From Phoronis australis (taxonomy: Eukaryota > Phoronida > Phoronidae), in assembly GCA_002633005.1 (NCBI GenBank), contig NMRA01000777.1, positions 33,879 through 97,878 of the forward strand: a stretch of 64,000 nt of DNA, given 5' to 3'. How positions within the stretch are numbered: position 1 is the stretch's first letter; every line of letters starts with the position of its first letter. Below, piece after piece: positions 27,401-38,620 of this stretch. The position numbers and the translations under genes are program-made. The notes beneath the pieces are model-generated. The model had not been told where the DNA came from, ran no database searches, and saw nothing but the letters and a program-made list of their open reading frames with translations.

Positions 27401-30400
27401 GTATTTTGGGGTTTCCATATTATTCCACTTTTTCCTATAATGTTATTGGCTTACCAAGTTTCCACAGTGGTTTTTGTCTAGCTAAGAATTTTCCAAATTT
27501 CTCCGGATCCTCCAACACTTGTCGATAGTCAAAGGCTTCATCTGTTGCAGCTAATCCAGCCTATTAAATTATATATGTACAAAAATAGGAAGTGTCATTT
27601 TGCTACTTGAGCCATTTTTTAAACCGAGGTAATCATTTCTTACCCGGATGAACTTTCGGAAAACAGGGGCTCCCATTTAAGTTCAACCAAGTACCCGTTG
27701 CGTAGACACGATACACTCAAACGAACGCAAGATCACACGATTTTTCGTGAGATATTGCCAGGTATTACAATCGAAGCAAGTAAGCACATGCTCAGTTGCA
27801 TTGTTTTCAGTTCTATATTGGCATGAAGTCTAGATAAATATCGTGTCCTTATATACATTATGCTTTTGTAATGCAAATTCACTCTCACTGTATCAAACCT
27901 AATGCTCGATTTCAAACATCAACTTGCAGCGATATCGGTAGAGTCTTCCGTAGAAACCCCCACTCGATGAAACGCCCATGGGAGTTTATTCGGAAAATTA
28001 TGCCCGAATAAACCCCCATGGGCGTTTAATTGTTCTTACAACTCCTGGTGTCAAGTATCCAGCGTCAATGTTTTTGTCATAAATTCAGTTTTGCGAGCAT
28101 TTATCATTTACAAAAACAGGCGTTGGCGAACTATGCATTTATTAACATAAAATTTAAAAACTTTGCGTTAAGTAAAAATGTCAATGTCAGCAAAACTATG
28201 ACTTTCCGTTTACACGCCCCTCCTCCCTTCACCTTCCGAATACACGCCCGGACGTTTATTTGGTGTTACTAAATTATCTGATCAATTCCATTTCCCGAAT
28301 ACGCGCCCATGGGCTTATCTACGGAAAATCCAGGTAAAGGTGAACTTCTATTGACACACTGATGCAAACTGTAATGTACTTAAGGACAAAACCAAGGAAA
28401 TTTGCGTTGAGCTCCTCCTTAAGTTGACAACAGAAATCTCCAAGATCATCTTGAAGCCGGATTAGCGTAGGTCCACAAATATTGTGTTTCAGGCCCGGAT
28501 GTCAAGATCTTTGCTTTTTTTCTGGTATAAATATTGAAAATCTGATTGGTTTGGAATGAGAAGTAATTGAGTGTGAAAATAAACTAAAGTGCTGTTTTTT
28601 TCAAAAATCCTTGTTTTTATCTCACACTGTCCAGTTGGCAAAGTTCATCGGATTGTTCTAAGGCCCCTCGATCCCCACATCCCACGATACCCTCGACCCA
28701 CAACCCCCACGACCCACAACCCCCACGACCCACAACCCCCTCGACCCATGACCTGAGGCAATACATGTATCTTTGCGCTTTTTACATGTTTCATAATCAT
28801 ATTACGTCGCTGAGTGACATACCTACATGCGAATCTGTTCAGGCTCAAGTCTGCTGGTTAAAAACAGAAAGTGATGTGTGAACATGATCTGAAATAGCGG
28901 ATTGTTAATGTGCTATCGTTGTCACGGAAATAGTTCCACGAGGGGTTACCAATGGCCATGTCCAACTAAACTTAGGGAGTTCGTTAACGAGAATGTGCAG
29001 AATTTCACATTTTTATTATTTGCTTTCTGTTGTATACTCGTTAACAACATACTCCATACAACGTCGATTACCTAAACAGTTTGTTTTCTTTTGAAACTCT
29101 ATTTACTGAAATAATTACATATTCGTCGGGTTCTCGCACTCTCCCAAAAAGTCTGAATCTGCCATTCATTAAAGAACAGACGAGACGATTACACTCTGTC
29201 GGGAACGACATTTGTATCGTCATTAGGTCTTTGATTTGATTTGGTCGTGTTGTTTTTTTTTCTATTTTTGACTTTCAAACTTGCCTAAATTGACTCTCTT
29301 AATTTAAAAAAACAAAATAACAGGGAAAAGACAACCAAGCTGACGACCAGACTCGTAAGTCTTGCAAGTCAGCGCATATATGTTCAGACAGAGTCGAGCT
29401 TGTGTAGACTGGGTCGGCGAGGGAGTTGTGTGTCGTGAATCGAGGGAGTCGTGGGTCGAGGGGGTTGTGAGTCGACGGGTTTTGGGGTCAAGGGGGTTTT
29501 AGAACAAGCCAAGTTCACCAACAGAATCAGCGCATGGGTTTACATCAAGAACGTATGAGTGAATGTGATGTGTTGGTTTTCAAAATTCCGCGTTACAGTT
29601 TGTGTGTCAGTGGGAAGCATTAATTAACGCTATTGGCTTACACAACGGAAATACTGGGTGTACTCTGTGTTTTAACGTTCTGCCATTTCGCCTACAGTTC
29701 AACATTCCCACGCAGCATGCTTAAGTGCACAGCGCACGAAAGGGTCCTTTCTTCTTTTTAAGCCCTTTTGGGGAGTAAGGGGCACCCTTTTCACTACATC
29801 CACTCCGTTGGCTTACACATCATGCTAACTGTTTAAATTTCTCAACAGTATTAGGAACCCTTTCAAGTTTTTCCTTCTGCAGGTAGGTTAGCTTTTTTCG
29901 CTTGGTTTCCAAGACATTCTGAATGTCGTTCTTCAATTTGGTGCAAGGATTTTGAGCTGTGTACCAGCCGGGAATATCGATGGCTTCTTGTCATCGACCC
30001 TCTCATACACGCTATTTTATTATATATTATGTGTGTAATACAACCTGGTGACTTAGCAGTTCTTTCACTTTTACATTCTCTTTTCCGTTGGCTGCAAATT
30101 CTGGCCAGTAGGTGGCGACAGTTTGCTCGTAGTCGAGGAAGCCCCTAAAAGTAAGAGAATTTAAACTGCCCTGTTTGTGAGGTTCTTCAACAAAAATCGA
30201 ACTAAGCATTGTACTTTCAAAAAATCAGTCTCATGATATTCATTATTATGACAGGATTCTATTCCCATTGCAAACCCAATCCATAGGCAATACTCACATG
30301 TGAATACGCCGTTAGCGAATTCACAATTTTAAATGGTCAACCCCAGTATAGATTGAGAAGTGTTTTCTTGAGTAGCTGATGGTTCCCATGTTCTTGGTCG

Positions 30401-33400
30401 TAAGAAATATTATGAGACCAGTTTAATTCTATTTTCGTTTTGTTAGCCAGCTAACCATAGGGAAACACAGCTTTAATATGCACGACGTGACCCAGGGGCG
30501 GGGGCTCGCGGGGGGTGGAACGAGCCCTCCATTTGAGCAAGTGGGTAAAAAGGTCCGCCTAGGAGAAACAAAAACACCGAAAAAGTAGAAAACGAGACAA
30601 AATTCCTCTAAAAATGCAAAAACAACAAAAATTCGGCGAATGCACAATTCATAGCTCTGAATTTCTTAGTAAAAGGTCTCATTCTCAAAACTTCGTGATC
30701 CCCATTTTTAGTCTGGGTGCGTCCATATTTAAGCTTACTCGTTGGCCGTTATACCCGGCGAGAGCTATAAATCATGCGACCGTCTAAATGCTAGTACAGG
30801 TCTCAGTGTAAAACCTTAACCTATGATAAAGGGCCACTTTAAAAGACATGACTGGTCTCATCTGAGCCAGAAACGATATCATATTCAAGCTACTTGCCAC
30901 CGACCTGTCAACCAACATCGCCACCATCACAGCTCCAAAGAACTTGGTTCCCGACCAGAAGTGCGCAATCGTGTCCTTCTTCCATGGCAACATAAATTCT
31001 TCGTCTGCATATCCACCCCATATGTTTACAACCAGTTTCCCTGAAAGAGGATGCCAGAACACGTGCAGCTGTATCCCGCTGCATAATCAGTAGTGTAGAT
31101 AACATGCGCAAAATTGAACAGAATTGCATGATTAAATCTCAGACAACAATTTAACAGTTGTCCGGGGCTTTTTCGTCGAGAATATTTCCATTTTCTTACG
31201 TGAACATAATTGTCTTTTACTTTTTCCCAAAATCTGATTATCTACTTTCCCGACTATTGAACCATGTGATCATCAGGTACTCTCTGGTTCCCTACATGCC
31301 GCTAGGTGGTCAGTAGCCAGCACGCAGTTATCACTTAATTTTCCTCGGGAATTTTTTTACACCAGCGTTTCTGATTGGCTAGTCGAATTCTCAACAGGTA
31401 GCGCTTTACGCAAACAAACTGGCATCATAGATACTCTGTAGTCTATGCTGGCATGGCCGATGGACTGAAGTGCAAACGTGGTCTGTTGTACAGATAAATC
31501 GTTGCTTAAAATTTATGTTCAGGAAATGTGAATCCTAGAAATTGTGGTTGCGCCTTTTCGGAATGCATCTTTCTACAGTCGATGACTTTTATTTTTTATG
31601 ATACTGTCCTGTATTCATACAGTATGAATAACACACCGGTTAAATCGGCCAGATGTATGTTTATTGTACATGTATGTGCTTCAAGCACGAGTCTATTAAA
31701 CATCACTGCTGAAACGAAATAGTTGCCGCGACGCCACTTGCTTGACAAGGCTAAAAATCGTTCACAGTCCGTCATTTTTTCACGGTGTTGTAAAGCTACA
31801 GTCAAGTGACCTAATTATCGGACGTTTTGGCACATTTTGCAAAGTATTTAATTGAAAATACTACTGATTGTTGTAAATTCTTTGCTGAAATAAAGATTTA
31901 CCTTCACGGAATTGTTCTGTTACTATATCTTGTCACTGAAAGCCACATTTATGTTCCGACTGATCTTCAAAAAACACAACAACCAAACCTTCGGAGAACC
32001 TAAATATCGGACACCATGTTTCTCCATACGCAACACCGCGGAAAACTGACTAACCATGTAATGGCCGCGGGCACCTTGTCGCCAAATTTCAGCTCGAGTG
32101 TTTTGACATATATGCTGCTAGAACCCAGGTCCATTCGCAACAAAATTATCCATAAAATGAAATCTGATGACGGCGCCAAGTCAGTTCGATGAATTAGTGC
32201 AGACGACTAAAGCACGTGCAAACTCAGGGCAGTTTTTAGTATCACTTTGGCTTCTTGACATGACACTCGCACGTGCGCTGTCGGGGATTGACTTGAGTTT
32301 AAAAACAAATGAAAAAATGGAACAGTAACATATTGTTAGTTCAATGAGAAAGTTTCATTGTGGAAAAAGATTTTATTTTCAACTTTTACAACCGATTTAT
32401 GCGATCGTCCATTTTAGGCCGACTTGGGGGTCTAAATTGCACCCTCTCTCGGTGAAATCAAAACGAGGCAACGCTGTAAAAAACGAGACGGTGCCGGACA
32501 TTGAATGCATTACAACGGAACAACAATTGGTGTCATTTAATTCTCAGATTATGCTTCAAGTAAGATTTTTTGAAATGTCCGATATTTAGGTTCCGTCCGA
32601 TAATTAGGTACACTATGTGTAATCAATGACTGCTGAGGTTACATCAACCAATGCTAAAGCGCGTGCCACTGCGTGATACCTGTGTGCTGGCCAGGCACTT
32701 AGGGGACCAGCGAGCCATCAGGTACGGCTTTACTCGCATGCAAGCTTATGCCGTGCCAATAATTTTAGAGTTCAAACATATTGACCAGTAACACAGTTCT
32801 CGGGTAGTAATTACTTCCAAAATTGCATGGGTTATCAGGTTATCGAGACGAGAAACTGGGAAAGAAATACAAACCTGCCCGGTTGTACACCAAAGATCAG
32901 CATTTCTGAAAATATAGCTCATCTCGTAGGACAGTTTAACGATAGATTTCTTTCGCAAATAGTTATTTTAGAGGTATGTGCTTCGGCTCCTCGCCTCTTA
33001 TTTTTCACATAATTACCCTCTGGATAAGATTGGTCCTTGGTCTTTGTTAGCACTGCGCACCGCAAGGCTATTTTCACGAAACTAAAATCTGATTAGATCA
33101 CTCTCGATTTCAATTAACTTTGACTGGAAGTCTTTGCTGTTTTACTGCTCATGTCATAGCTAATAGCCACTCCTATAGTACTCAAAAATAACCCTCAAAA
33201 TGCATTTTCGGCAGTTAGACCTTTTGTGTAATTTTAAGACCATCTCACACAAAGATGGATGCTGGAGACATACGGGTCATAACCCTGTCACGGAAGAGCT
33301 CAGCCGATTTACTATTTGACTGGTAAAAATGCAACACTCTAAACAATGTAGATGGAAACAGCTACCTGTGAATAATAGACTGGATATGAATACACTGCCA

Positions 33401-36400
33401 AACTGCAATGATCTCCCTTTCATTTTTTGTCCTAGCTATGTAAGATATAGGTCATCTGGCATTTGCCGTAAGAAAACACGGCCGTCATTGGGGAAGTTTG
33501 AACATGAGGCCAAAGTAAATTGCAGTGGTAGTATGATTTAATTTACTTTACTTGCAAGAGTAAAGTATCAAATAAGAACAAAAAAAGTTTATTGTCAGCT
33601 AAGTCTGTACTTGTTGGTTTTTCTCGTATTTTCACTGAAAAGTTATCATCCCCAGCTCTCGCTGAAAACTGTAGGTTGGCTGTTTACTCATGAGAACCAC
33701 AAATCTTGCCCAGAGTTATTTTAATTTTCTTTCATAAAATAAACTTAGAATATTTTTGCGTATGTTTTGATAGACGCGATGTTGTGCTGGTGCGCGTCTG
33801 GTCAATACTACCCAGAAACTGGCTCCACCTACCTTTATAATACAACGCAAATGAAGCTCCGGGCTCTTTACCACTTTCAATGTTTTTCCTGTAACCAAAA
33901 CAACAACTTTACGTTGAAAGGTCACTAATTCCGGTGCAGAAGTAGAAACTACCGCAGGTTCTACAGTAGTTACGTGTAGTCCTTCTAATACGACAACTAT
34001 TGAAAGCCACAACGGAAAAATGCCTAAAACAGGAATACTTAATTCTCGTTGTTGATAAAATAAATTCACTAAGATTTCTCTTTTCACTCCAGAAATTACT
34101 ACATACTACAAAATACAAATAATATCACTTGCACCAAGAAATTGTGGTGAGAAAGTTAATGTGCCACAAAAAATAACACACCAGCGAAATTTGACTACTG
34201 CAGAATAAAAATCACGTTGCAAACTAAATCTTACATGCCAGAAAAACGTAACCACTTAGGACAGGAGGAAGTAACCACGAAAATGATTACGTCACTCACT
34301 TGAAAATGGCTGAGCCAGATGGCGAATGCTTTAGACAATGAAATAAATATACGTGAGTTGAAGTCAGTGGTTTACGACTAGCAGAGTAGTCCTCCGTCTT
34401 GGTGATGTAGAAAGTGAGTTGAGCTGTCTGTACATGTATACTGTAGTCGGTGGGCCAGAATTTGTAGGGCCTCTAGAAAATGGTTTTTGTGGGTACTTTA
34501 GGGGGGCAATTTTATTTTGGTGTTTTTTAATTCATTTATTAGAGTGTTTTCAAAATCTAAAAAGTTCCCACATATAAAGTTGCACATTTTTGAGAAATTT
34601 GAGTTTGAAGTTACCTAATAATCACCAAAGAGTTTAGTAAACTTATATTTGTAAAAACAACAGTTTTGTGACTTTTTTGTAAAACAAGTAATATGGTCCC
34701 ATCAGTGCCATTGTACTGAACAATATTACACTCACATTACATGTTTTACTATTGTAGATTAATTGTAAACAGTGAAATTTAAAAAATATAAAGAGACACC
34801 TAGTGGCAAAAATGCAAACTAAGTCTGAATGTTGCTAGGAAGTTATTCTGGCATTCTCTGGCAACAAAAATAACACAAAACACTTGAGACTGGGCAGAAT
34901 TTGTGCCTCAATGACTAAAACATTGACTAATGGTGTAAAATACAGCTTGTTTGCATAATACACCAGAAATACGTTATAGTACAAAAACAATATAGTTGAA
35001 TGATCTCTGTGAATGTGCACACAGACTGTATGAAAATAATAGATTATTCTGACAGCGTTTATCAAGCAGTATGAGACAAATACATGACAATGATCAAAGT
35101 ATGTACATTCTATGACTTAATCAACAAATAAAATTAACTTTTTAATACAAAAAAAACGAAATAAAGGGGTTGAAGGTCTATAGGGTTGACTTGTTAAAGA
35201 ACTATCCAATATTATGCAGTCAGTGTTGCTGATGTTACTACAGTTGTCACAGCTGCACATTTCTGTACAGTTTGACCCAGCATTGCAGCACAAACTCAGT
35301 TTCCCAGCACACATGTTCTTTTTGCACTTGCAGCGTTCATCGTTTAGTACTGTAGTCTATCCTGTTTCTGAGTATAAGACGATGGTCTGGTACTTACCGT
35401 GTATTAATGAGTGGGTATACGGCATGTAGAACTGGGCAGGTAGAGTTTATGACTAGTGACCTTTGTCATGTTTATTTTGTGGCGAGGTGTTGTCAATACA
35501 TATGTACTAGTATCAGAATTGTGTGCCAGTTTAAGTCGAATCCAACTGAATAGAGGGACTAAATTAGAGTTGGTTGAAATCTGACTTTTGCTGAAGTGGA
35601 GTGCACACACCAGAACAGTAATTAATTCCCAACCAGACATATCCCGTTTATTTAACTGTTTTTTTTTTACTGCGTAATGGCGATATCTTTTAAATATATC
35701 GAAACTTTATTGTTGGAAATGATTTCCGTATCTCAATGTGTTGTTTCTGTAAGTGTAAAGATATTTTTGTTGTTCTTCTCCTTCTTGATGGCCAATAGGA
35801 TTAAAGTGTGCGCTTGTTATTAACAGAAAAAATCTGCGATTCCGCACATCATGGTCGGATCCAAGGGGTACTGTACACTGATTGGACGTGTAAAACTTAA
35901 TATTGCGAACGCCTTTTTAAAACTCTAGATCCTCCTATATACATGTATTGCAGTTGTCGTGTTGTTTTACAACAGAGTCTATGACACCACTGTTTGAATT
36001 TTGAGACTATATAGTTTCAAATTGTACAAACTACTAGTTCACCACACTAAGGTGAATTAGATACTAGGACAAATAATGACCAGAGAGTTACAGAAACGTA
36101 GCGTATCACTGAAGTAACATTTTGTTGAAGCACTTCAGCCCCCCCTACATATGCGTTTTATATGTGAAAAAACGTCTGCATATCGATGTAATTATCATTC
36201 CTCGGTATAACCTGAAGTAGACAATTCCAATCATCTTCCGGGATTTGCCTGGGTCAATTCCAAAATGCATACTTCGACCTCCGGCTTCGGCCGCAAGCAG
36301 TGGTCTTCGAAATTTCAGTTAAACAAGTCGAGGTCAAGGAAAGTTCATCAAATTTTGCCGAGTGAGCCCTTTGGAACTATATATTGTGTTGACCTACAGG

Positions 36401-37565
36401 ATGAACTGACCGGCACTGACAAAAATAAGCTCCCCTACAAGCCCAGAAATGCAGTGAGTTAATGGCGGGCGCGCCGGAGAGCGGCCCCTTGACAGCTGAT
36501 CGTCTTGTCGGTTTATAAACAACTGAAAAGTAGGTTCTATACAATTGTAACGTCGAAAAATGTTAATAACTGTATATTTCCACGTAGTGTAAAGGAAAAA
36601 TTTTCCAAACTTTGTAAACTGTCTACATTTCAGTGATTCTTTTTTCGAATGAGCCGGCAAAATCTCCCAGACCCTAGGAGCACTCCTTGAGAATTTCAGC
36701 CAAAGTACTAGGATAATATGACTGTTTATAAAATATAGAAACGCTTAAAACCCTTTGATAGATTTGTGAAGTTGGTAAAAGGACCTTTAGTAGAATTTCG
36801 AACTAACAAAGTAAATCACTTTACAGGGAACTTTTTAGTTTGAAAAGACAGAAAAACTGAAAGAAATTTGTTAGACTAAACGGCTCACCGTTTCGTCACA
36901 ACAAGGAAACTGGTCCTAAACTTTTGAGTGTCTTGGGTGAGCGTCACGTTCCGTGTACCTCTAATTCAATTGACACCAATCAACTTGAACCGTCGTTCAA
37001 ATTCATCAGCTGGGGGTAATGTGGACATAACCGAACGTTCAAAATAGTTTTCGCCGTTTGGTCTTCAGAGCAAACAGACCGGGTAGAATTTCCTGTACAT
37101 ATGTTGTGGTAACTATGAATGTTCTTGGGAATTAATTTTTTAATCCAAAACACCAGCCGGGGTCATGTGGACATAATCAAATGTTCAAGACTGTTACGAC
37201 ATACAGGCCCGCGGGTAGATATCCCTGAGAGATCCAAAAACTTCATCAACGCAAGATTTGTGAAAGCGTTGTTGAAGTTGTGATAAGACGAAATGGTAAC
37301 TAACTTTGTCCAGTCACACATTCAACATTTCACTGTTTGAGGGACTCTGTTATCCGAGTACCTTATGAGTGCAGTAGACTACACTCATGTAACAACCAAT
37401 CGCGCAATTCTTTCTAACTTACCGGAAGACTTCAAATACTTTCTCAAATCCTGGCTCGACATGGCCACTGTATGTTGGTGGTAATTTGCTTTTCAACAAC
37501 CTTGGAATGAAAGACACGGCAAGTGCCGTTGCCAGTACAAGTAGCGCAGTGGATTTGACGGACAT
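24309..37565 (-). CDS. Beta-lactamase-like serine hydrolase, copy A (nine exons, intact)
   Basis: The spliced coding sequence is 37565-37423, 33888-33833, 31040-30905, 30144-30045, 27560-27455, 26956-26649, 25933-25859, 24911-24741 and 24494-24309. It totals 1281 bases (426 residues plus stop), and all phases join. The protein belongs to the class C beta-lactamase/esterase fold (Pfam PF00144), in the animal group often named beta-lactamase domain-containing protein 2. Residues 6-19 form a hydrophobic signal anchor. The nucleophile motif SGTK is at 96-99 (SxxK), the second motif YHA at 186-188, and HFG at 373-375 takes the place of KTG. LVVNIWGGYAD and ELLSHQAGL are family hallmarks. The substrate is unknown; animal members are thought to be hydrolases or proteases rather than antibiotic-resistance enzymes. 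A near-identical tandem copy lies upstream at 46.4-55.8 kb. Introns carry several transposons absent from that copy. Confidence 0.9.
24741..24911 (-). CDS. Copy A exon 8
   Basis: Encodes VAGILASGGKASDGRVLLSK, then a stretch ending VLLLHPWISA. It is two codons longer than the copy B exon near its 3' end. Acceptor TTCAAG, donor GTAAGA. Confidence 0.88.
25055..25445. repeat. Minisatellite of ACTGTGTCACAGATCT units split by a 277-bp insert
   Basis: Units of about 15-16 bp lie on both sides. The 20-base sequence at 25102-25121 is repeated exactly at 25399-25418. Between them a 277-bp insert has inverted ends (CTCCATAGATTATAG and CTATAGTCTATGG). In intron 7 of copy A. Confidence 0.6.
25859..25933 (-). 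CDS. Copy A exon 7 (75 bp)
   Basis: Encodes ANHPDYRSVGIVSFHGYG followed by an alanine run and AAK. Acceptor CTTGCAG, donor GTGAGA. Phase 0 on both sides. Confidence 0.85.
26161..26316. mobile_element. CATGCGCGCACCCAG element, truncated copy
   Basis: Begins with the full inverted-repeat tip CATGCGCGCACCCAG and shares the following GGGGCTCGA and GTGGACCT blocks with the other members. The right tip is missing or badly decayed. In intron 6 of copy A. Confidence 0.6.
26649..26956 (-). CDS. Copy A exon 6: YxN-equivalent motif
   Basis: The longest exon (308 bp). Opens TGSGYHALTFGLYVDQLIRR, with YHA in the place of the class C YxN motif, and continues with FFKEEIAKPFGVDFFVGLP, typical of the family. 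Donor GTAAGC. Confidence 0.92.
27076..27330. mobile_element. CATGCGCGCACCCAG element, 255 bp
   Basis: Ends TGCGCACCCAG and CTGGGTGCGCCCATG. Internal blocks (GTGGACCTTTTAC, GGGGCGGACCTTTT, CCCACTTCGCC) match the family. Approximate target duplication CTA. In intron 5 of copy A. Confidence 0.7.
27455..27560 (-). CDS. Copy A exon 5
   Basis: Encodes AGLAATDEAFDYRQVLEDP and on to QKPLWKL. Together with exon 4 this restores the family motif LLSHQAGL. Donor GTAAGC, acceptor AATAG. Confidence 0.88.
27946..28326. mobile_element. Foldback element, 381 bp
   Basis: Ends TTCCGTAGA and TCTACGGAA, followed inward by inverted CGCCCATGGG and TTATTCGG motifs. A short hairpin of the same motifs sits at 27970-28029. 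A deleted version remains at the same place in copy B (51113-51148). In intron 4 of copy A. Confidence 0.5.
28650..29510. mobile_element. 861-bp hAT-like non-autonomous element with repeat-rich ends
   Basis: Tips GGATTGTTCTAA and TTAGAACAAGCC are inverted. The flanking duplication is AAGTTCATC / AAGTTCACC (8-9 bp). Subterminal regions are inverted arrays of a CGACCCACAACCCCC-type unit (28665-28755) and its complement (29405-29500). The interior has no convincing open frame. Copy B has the empty site AGGTTCACC at 51471-51479. The 8-bp target fits hAT. In intron 4 of copy A. Confidence 0.75.
30045..30144 (-). CDS. Copy A exon 4
   Basis: Encodes [16 protein letters not shown] through KVKELLSHQ, the conserved helix pair after the nucleophile. 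Acceptor TTTTAG. The donor GTTGTA is weak but identical in copy B, so it is probably genuine. Confidence 0.88.
30181..30455. repeat. Dispersed repeat family GTTAGCTGGC, copy in copy A intron 3
   Basis: Shares TCTCATGATATTC, TTCTATTCCCATTGC, GGTCAACCCCAGTA and GTTTTCTTGAGTAGCTGATGG with copies elsewhere. Right tip TTTTGTTAGCCAGCTAACC; left tip decayed. A copy at the same place in copy B shows it predates the duplication. Confidence 0.6.
30477..30727. mobile_element. CATGCGCGCACCCAG element, 251 bp
   Basis: Flanked by the 5-bp duplication TTTAA (30472-30476, 30728-30732). The paralogous intron 3 of copy B has a single TTTAA at 52414-52418 (CAGCTTTAAACTTACTC), an empty site proving the insertion. 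In intron 3 of copy A. Confidence 0.85.
30905..31040 (-). CDS. Copy A exon 3: SxxK nucleophile exon
   Basis: Encodes KLVVNIWGGYADEEF, then FWSGTK with the catalytic serine S96 and lysine K99, and ends MLVD plus two bases. Acceptor CTTTCAG, donor GTCGGT. Confidence 0.9.
31799..32619. mobile_element. 0.82-kb TA-flanked inverted-repeat element, copy 1
   Basis: Flanked by TA target duplications (31797-31798 and 32620-32621). The ends are inverted repeats sharing ACCTAATTATCGGACG just inside a divergent 10-base tip starting CA. A second motif ACCTAAATATCGGACA repeats subterminally in inverted orientation. An 81-codon open frame inside is broken in the second copy, so the element is probably non-autonomous. 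TA targets and structure fit the Tc1/mariner/pogo superfamily. Lies in intron 2 of copy A. Confidence 0.82.
33833..33888 (-). CDS. Copy A exon 2 (56 bp)
   Basis: A small exon with acceptor TTACAG and donor GTAGGT encodes KNIESGKEPGASFALYYK, matching the family stretch before LVVNLWGGYAD. Phases join exon 1 (CG|G) and exon 3 (G|GG) exactly. The copy B counterpart has a stop codon here. Confidence 0.85.
34441..34612. repeat. Interspersed repeat shared with the window end
   Basis: From GTCGGTGGGCCAGAATTTG to GAGTTTGAAGTT, almost identical to 63834-64000. It lies in an expanded part of copy A intron 1 that copy B lacks. Type unknown; no coding frame. Confidence 0.7.
34613..37150. other. Expanded part of copy A intron 1
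   Basis: Copy A intron 1 is about 3.5 kb against about 1.0 kb in copy B. The extra sequence is AT-rich, holds no recognised gene, and has one recognised repeat at its left end. Confidence 0.5.
37423..37565 (-). CDS. Copy A exon 1: start codon and signal anchor
   Basis: Begins ATG at 37565 and encodes MSVKSTALLVLATALAVSF, then a basic stop-transfer-like stretch, then the start of the catalytic domain (EPGFEKVFEVF). Ends in phase 2 at a GTAAGT donor. The same start is conserved in copy B. An in-frame ATG 63 bases further upstream exists in copy A but is not shared, so the inner ATG is preferred. Confidence 0.88.
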
Positions 37566-37589
37566 TGCAGCAGTGCAGTCGGGGTGAAC

Positions 37590-37665
37590 ACGTGAGTTAG
37601 AGTCATCCGATCGGCAGCGATAAGGCACTCGGTATACTTCGTACTCAATTGTGTCAATACGGATC
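37590..37665 (-). promoter_or_regulatory. Conserved block upstream of copy A exon 1
   Basis: Contains CACTCGGTATACTTCGTACT and GTGTCAATAC, aligned with the same block 5' of copy B exon 1. Conservation outside coding sequence immediately before the start suggests 5' UTR or core promoter. Function is inferred from position only. Confidence 0.3.
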
Positions 37666-38620
37666 GACCTCCAGGCAAATATCAGTATCCTGGCTGACTA
37701 CACGTAGCGAAACTGCATTGGAAGATAAGGGCGTGAGAGTACCCCGAACCTATTAAAAACTACCGTTTCGGCTGTGTACCGCTGACAGGCTCAAGGCCGA
37801 AACCAATGAGAACTAGGATTCCTCTTTAAATCATATAAATGATAGTATATTTTATTCGATCTGTAAACAACAAATTACAAGACATTAGAAACTAATTAAT
37901 CTAAATAACAATTACTTGTCAAACGCTATTTATAATTCCNCTCCCGTATTCCATTTAACACCTCGGGGGTGCGAATGTCACACAGGCAAAATCCTGGCTA
38001 ATACTCTGCCCTGCCCCCCCCCTGGAATTTTTTACCCTTGACGCTAGTGAGGTTTAAGTCTTTGTGAAATGAACAGAGGGCGCCCTTGTACCTCAGACTC
38101 TGGCGCCAGTGTCACAACTTTCCTTATCCAATCCAAACATTAAGCCAGTTAATCATGAAACAATTAAGTTTATTTGACTGGCGGATACATAATATTGAAA
38201 AATTCTTCATATACAGTTACGTACCAGTTATTGTTTTCGGCTATGGGTTCTTCAGCCTTTGCCAAACTGACTAATTGAAGAAGGAAGCGTGCGCAGTTTT
38301 GTCTTTGAATGACTAGTGCGCAAGCATTCTGGCGCATAATGAAATTATTATTACGACTTCGTTCTTATAACGGACAGGGCATACATGCAGATTTTGTAAA
38401 TATTGAGTACCTTGTGACAAGTTTTGCAATTCGGTACAATGTTAGGTATAAGCAAAGGAAATTCAAAAAACACCGTAACAAACTGTGCTAACCAGCTGGT
38501 AGTCACTATGCACAAAATCCAATATGGCCGCTGCCAAAAATCGAAATTGTGGCATATATCCACTATTATTATCACTAGAACATTTTGTAAAACCATGTTT
38601 TCCATTTTGAGGAGCTGCAG

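Noticed and set aside
32344-32589. 81-codon frame inside the TA-flanked element
   Set aside because: The second copy of the element has frame disruptions at the same place, so it is not a conserved transposase.
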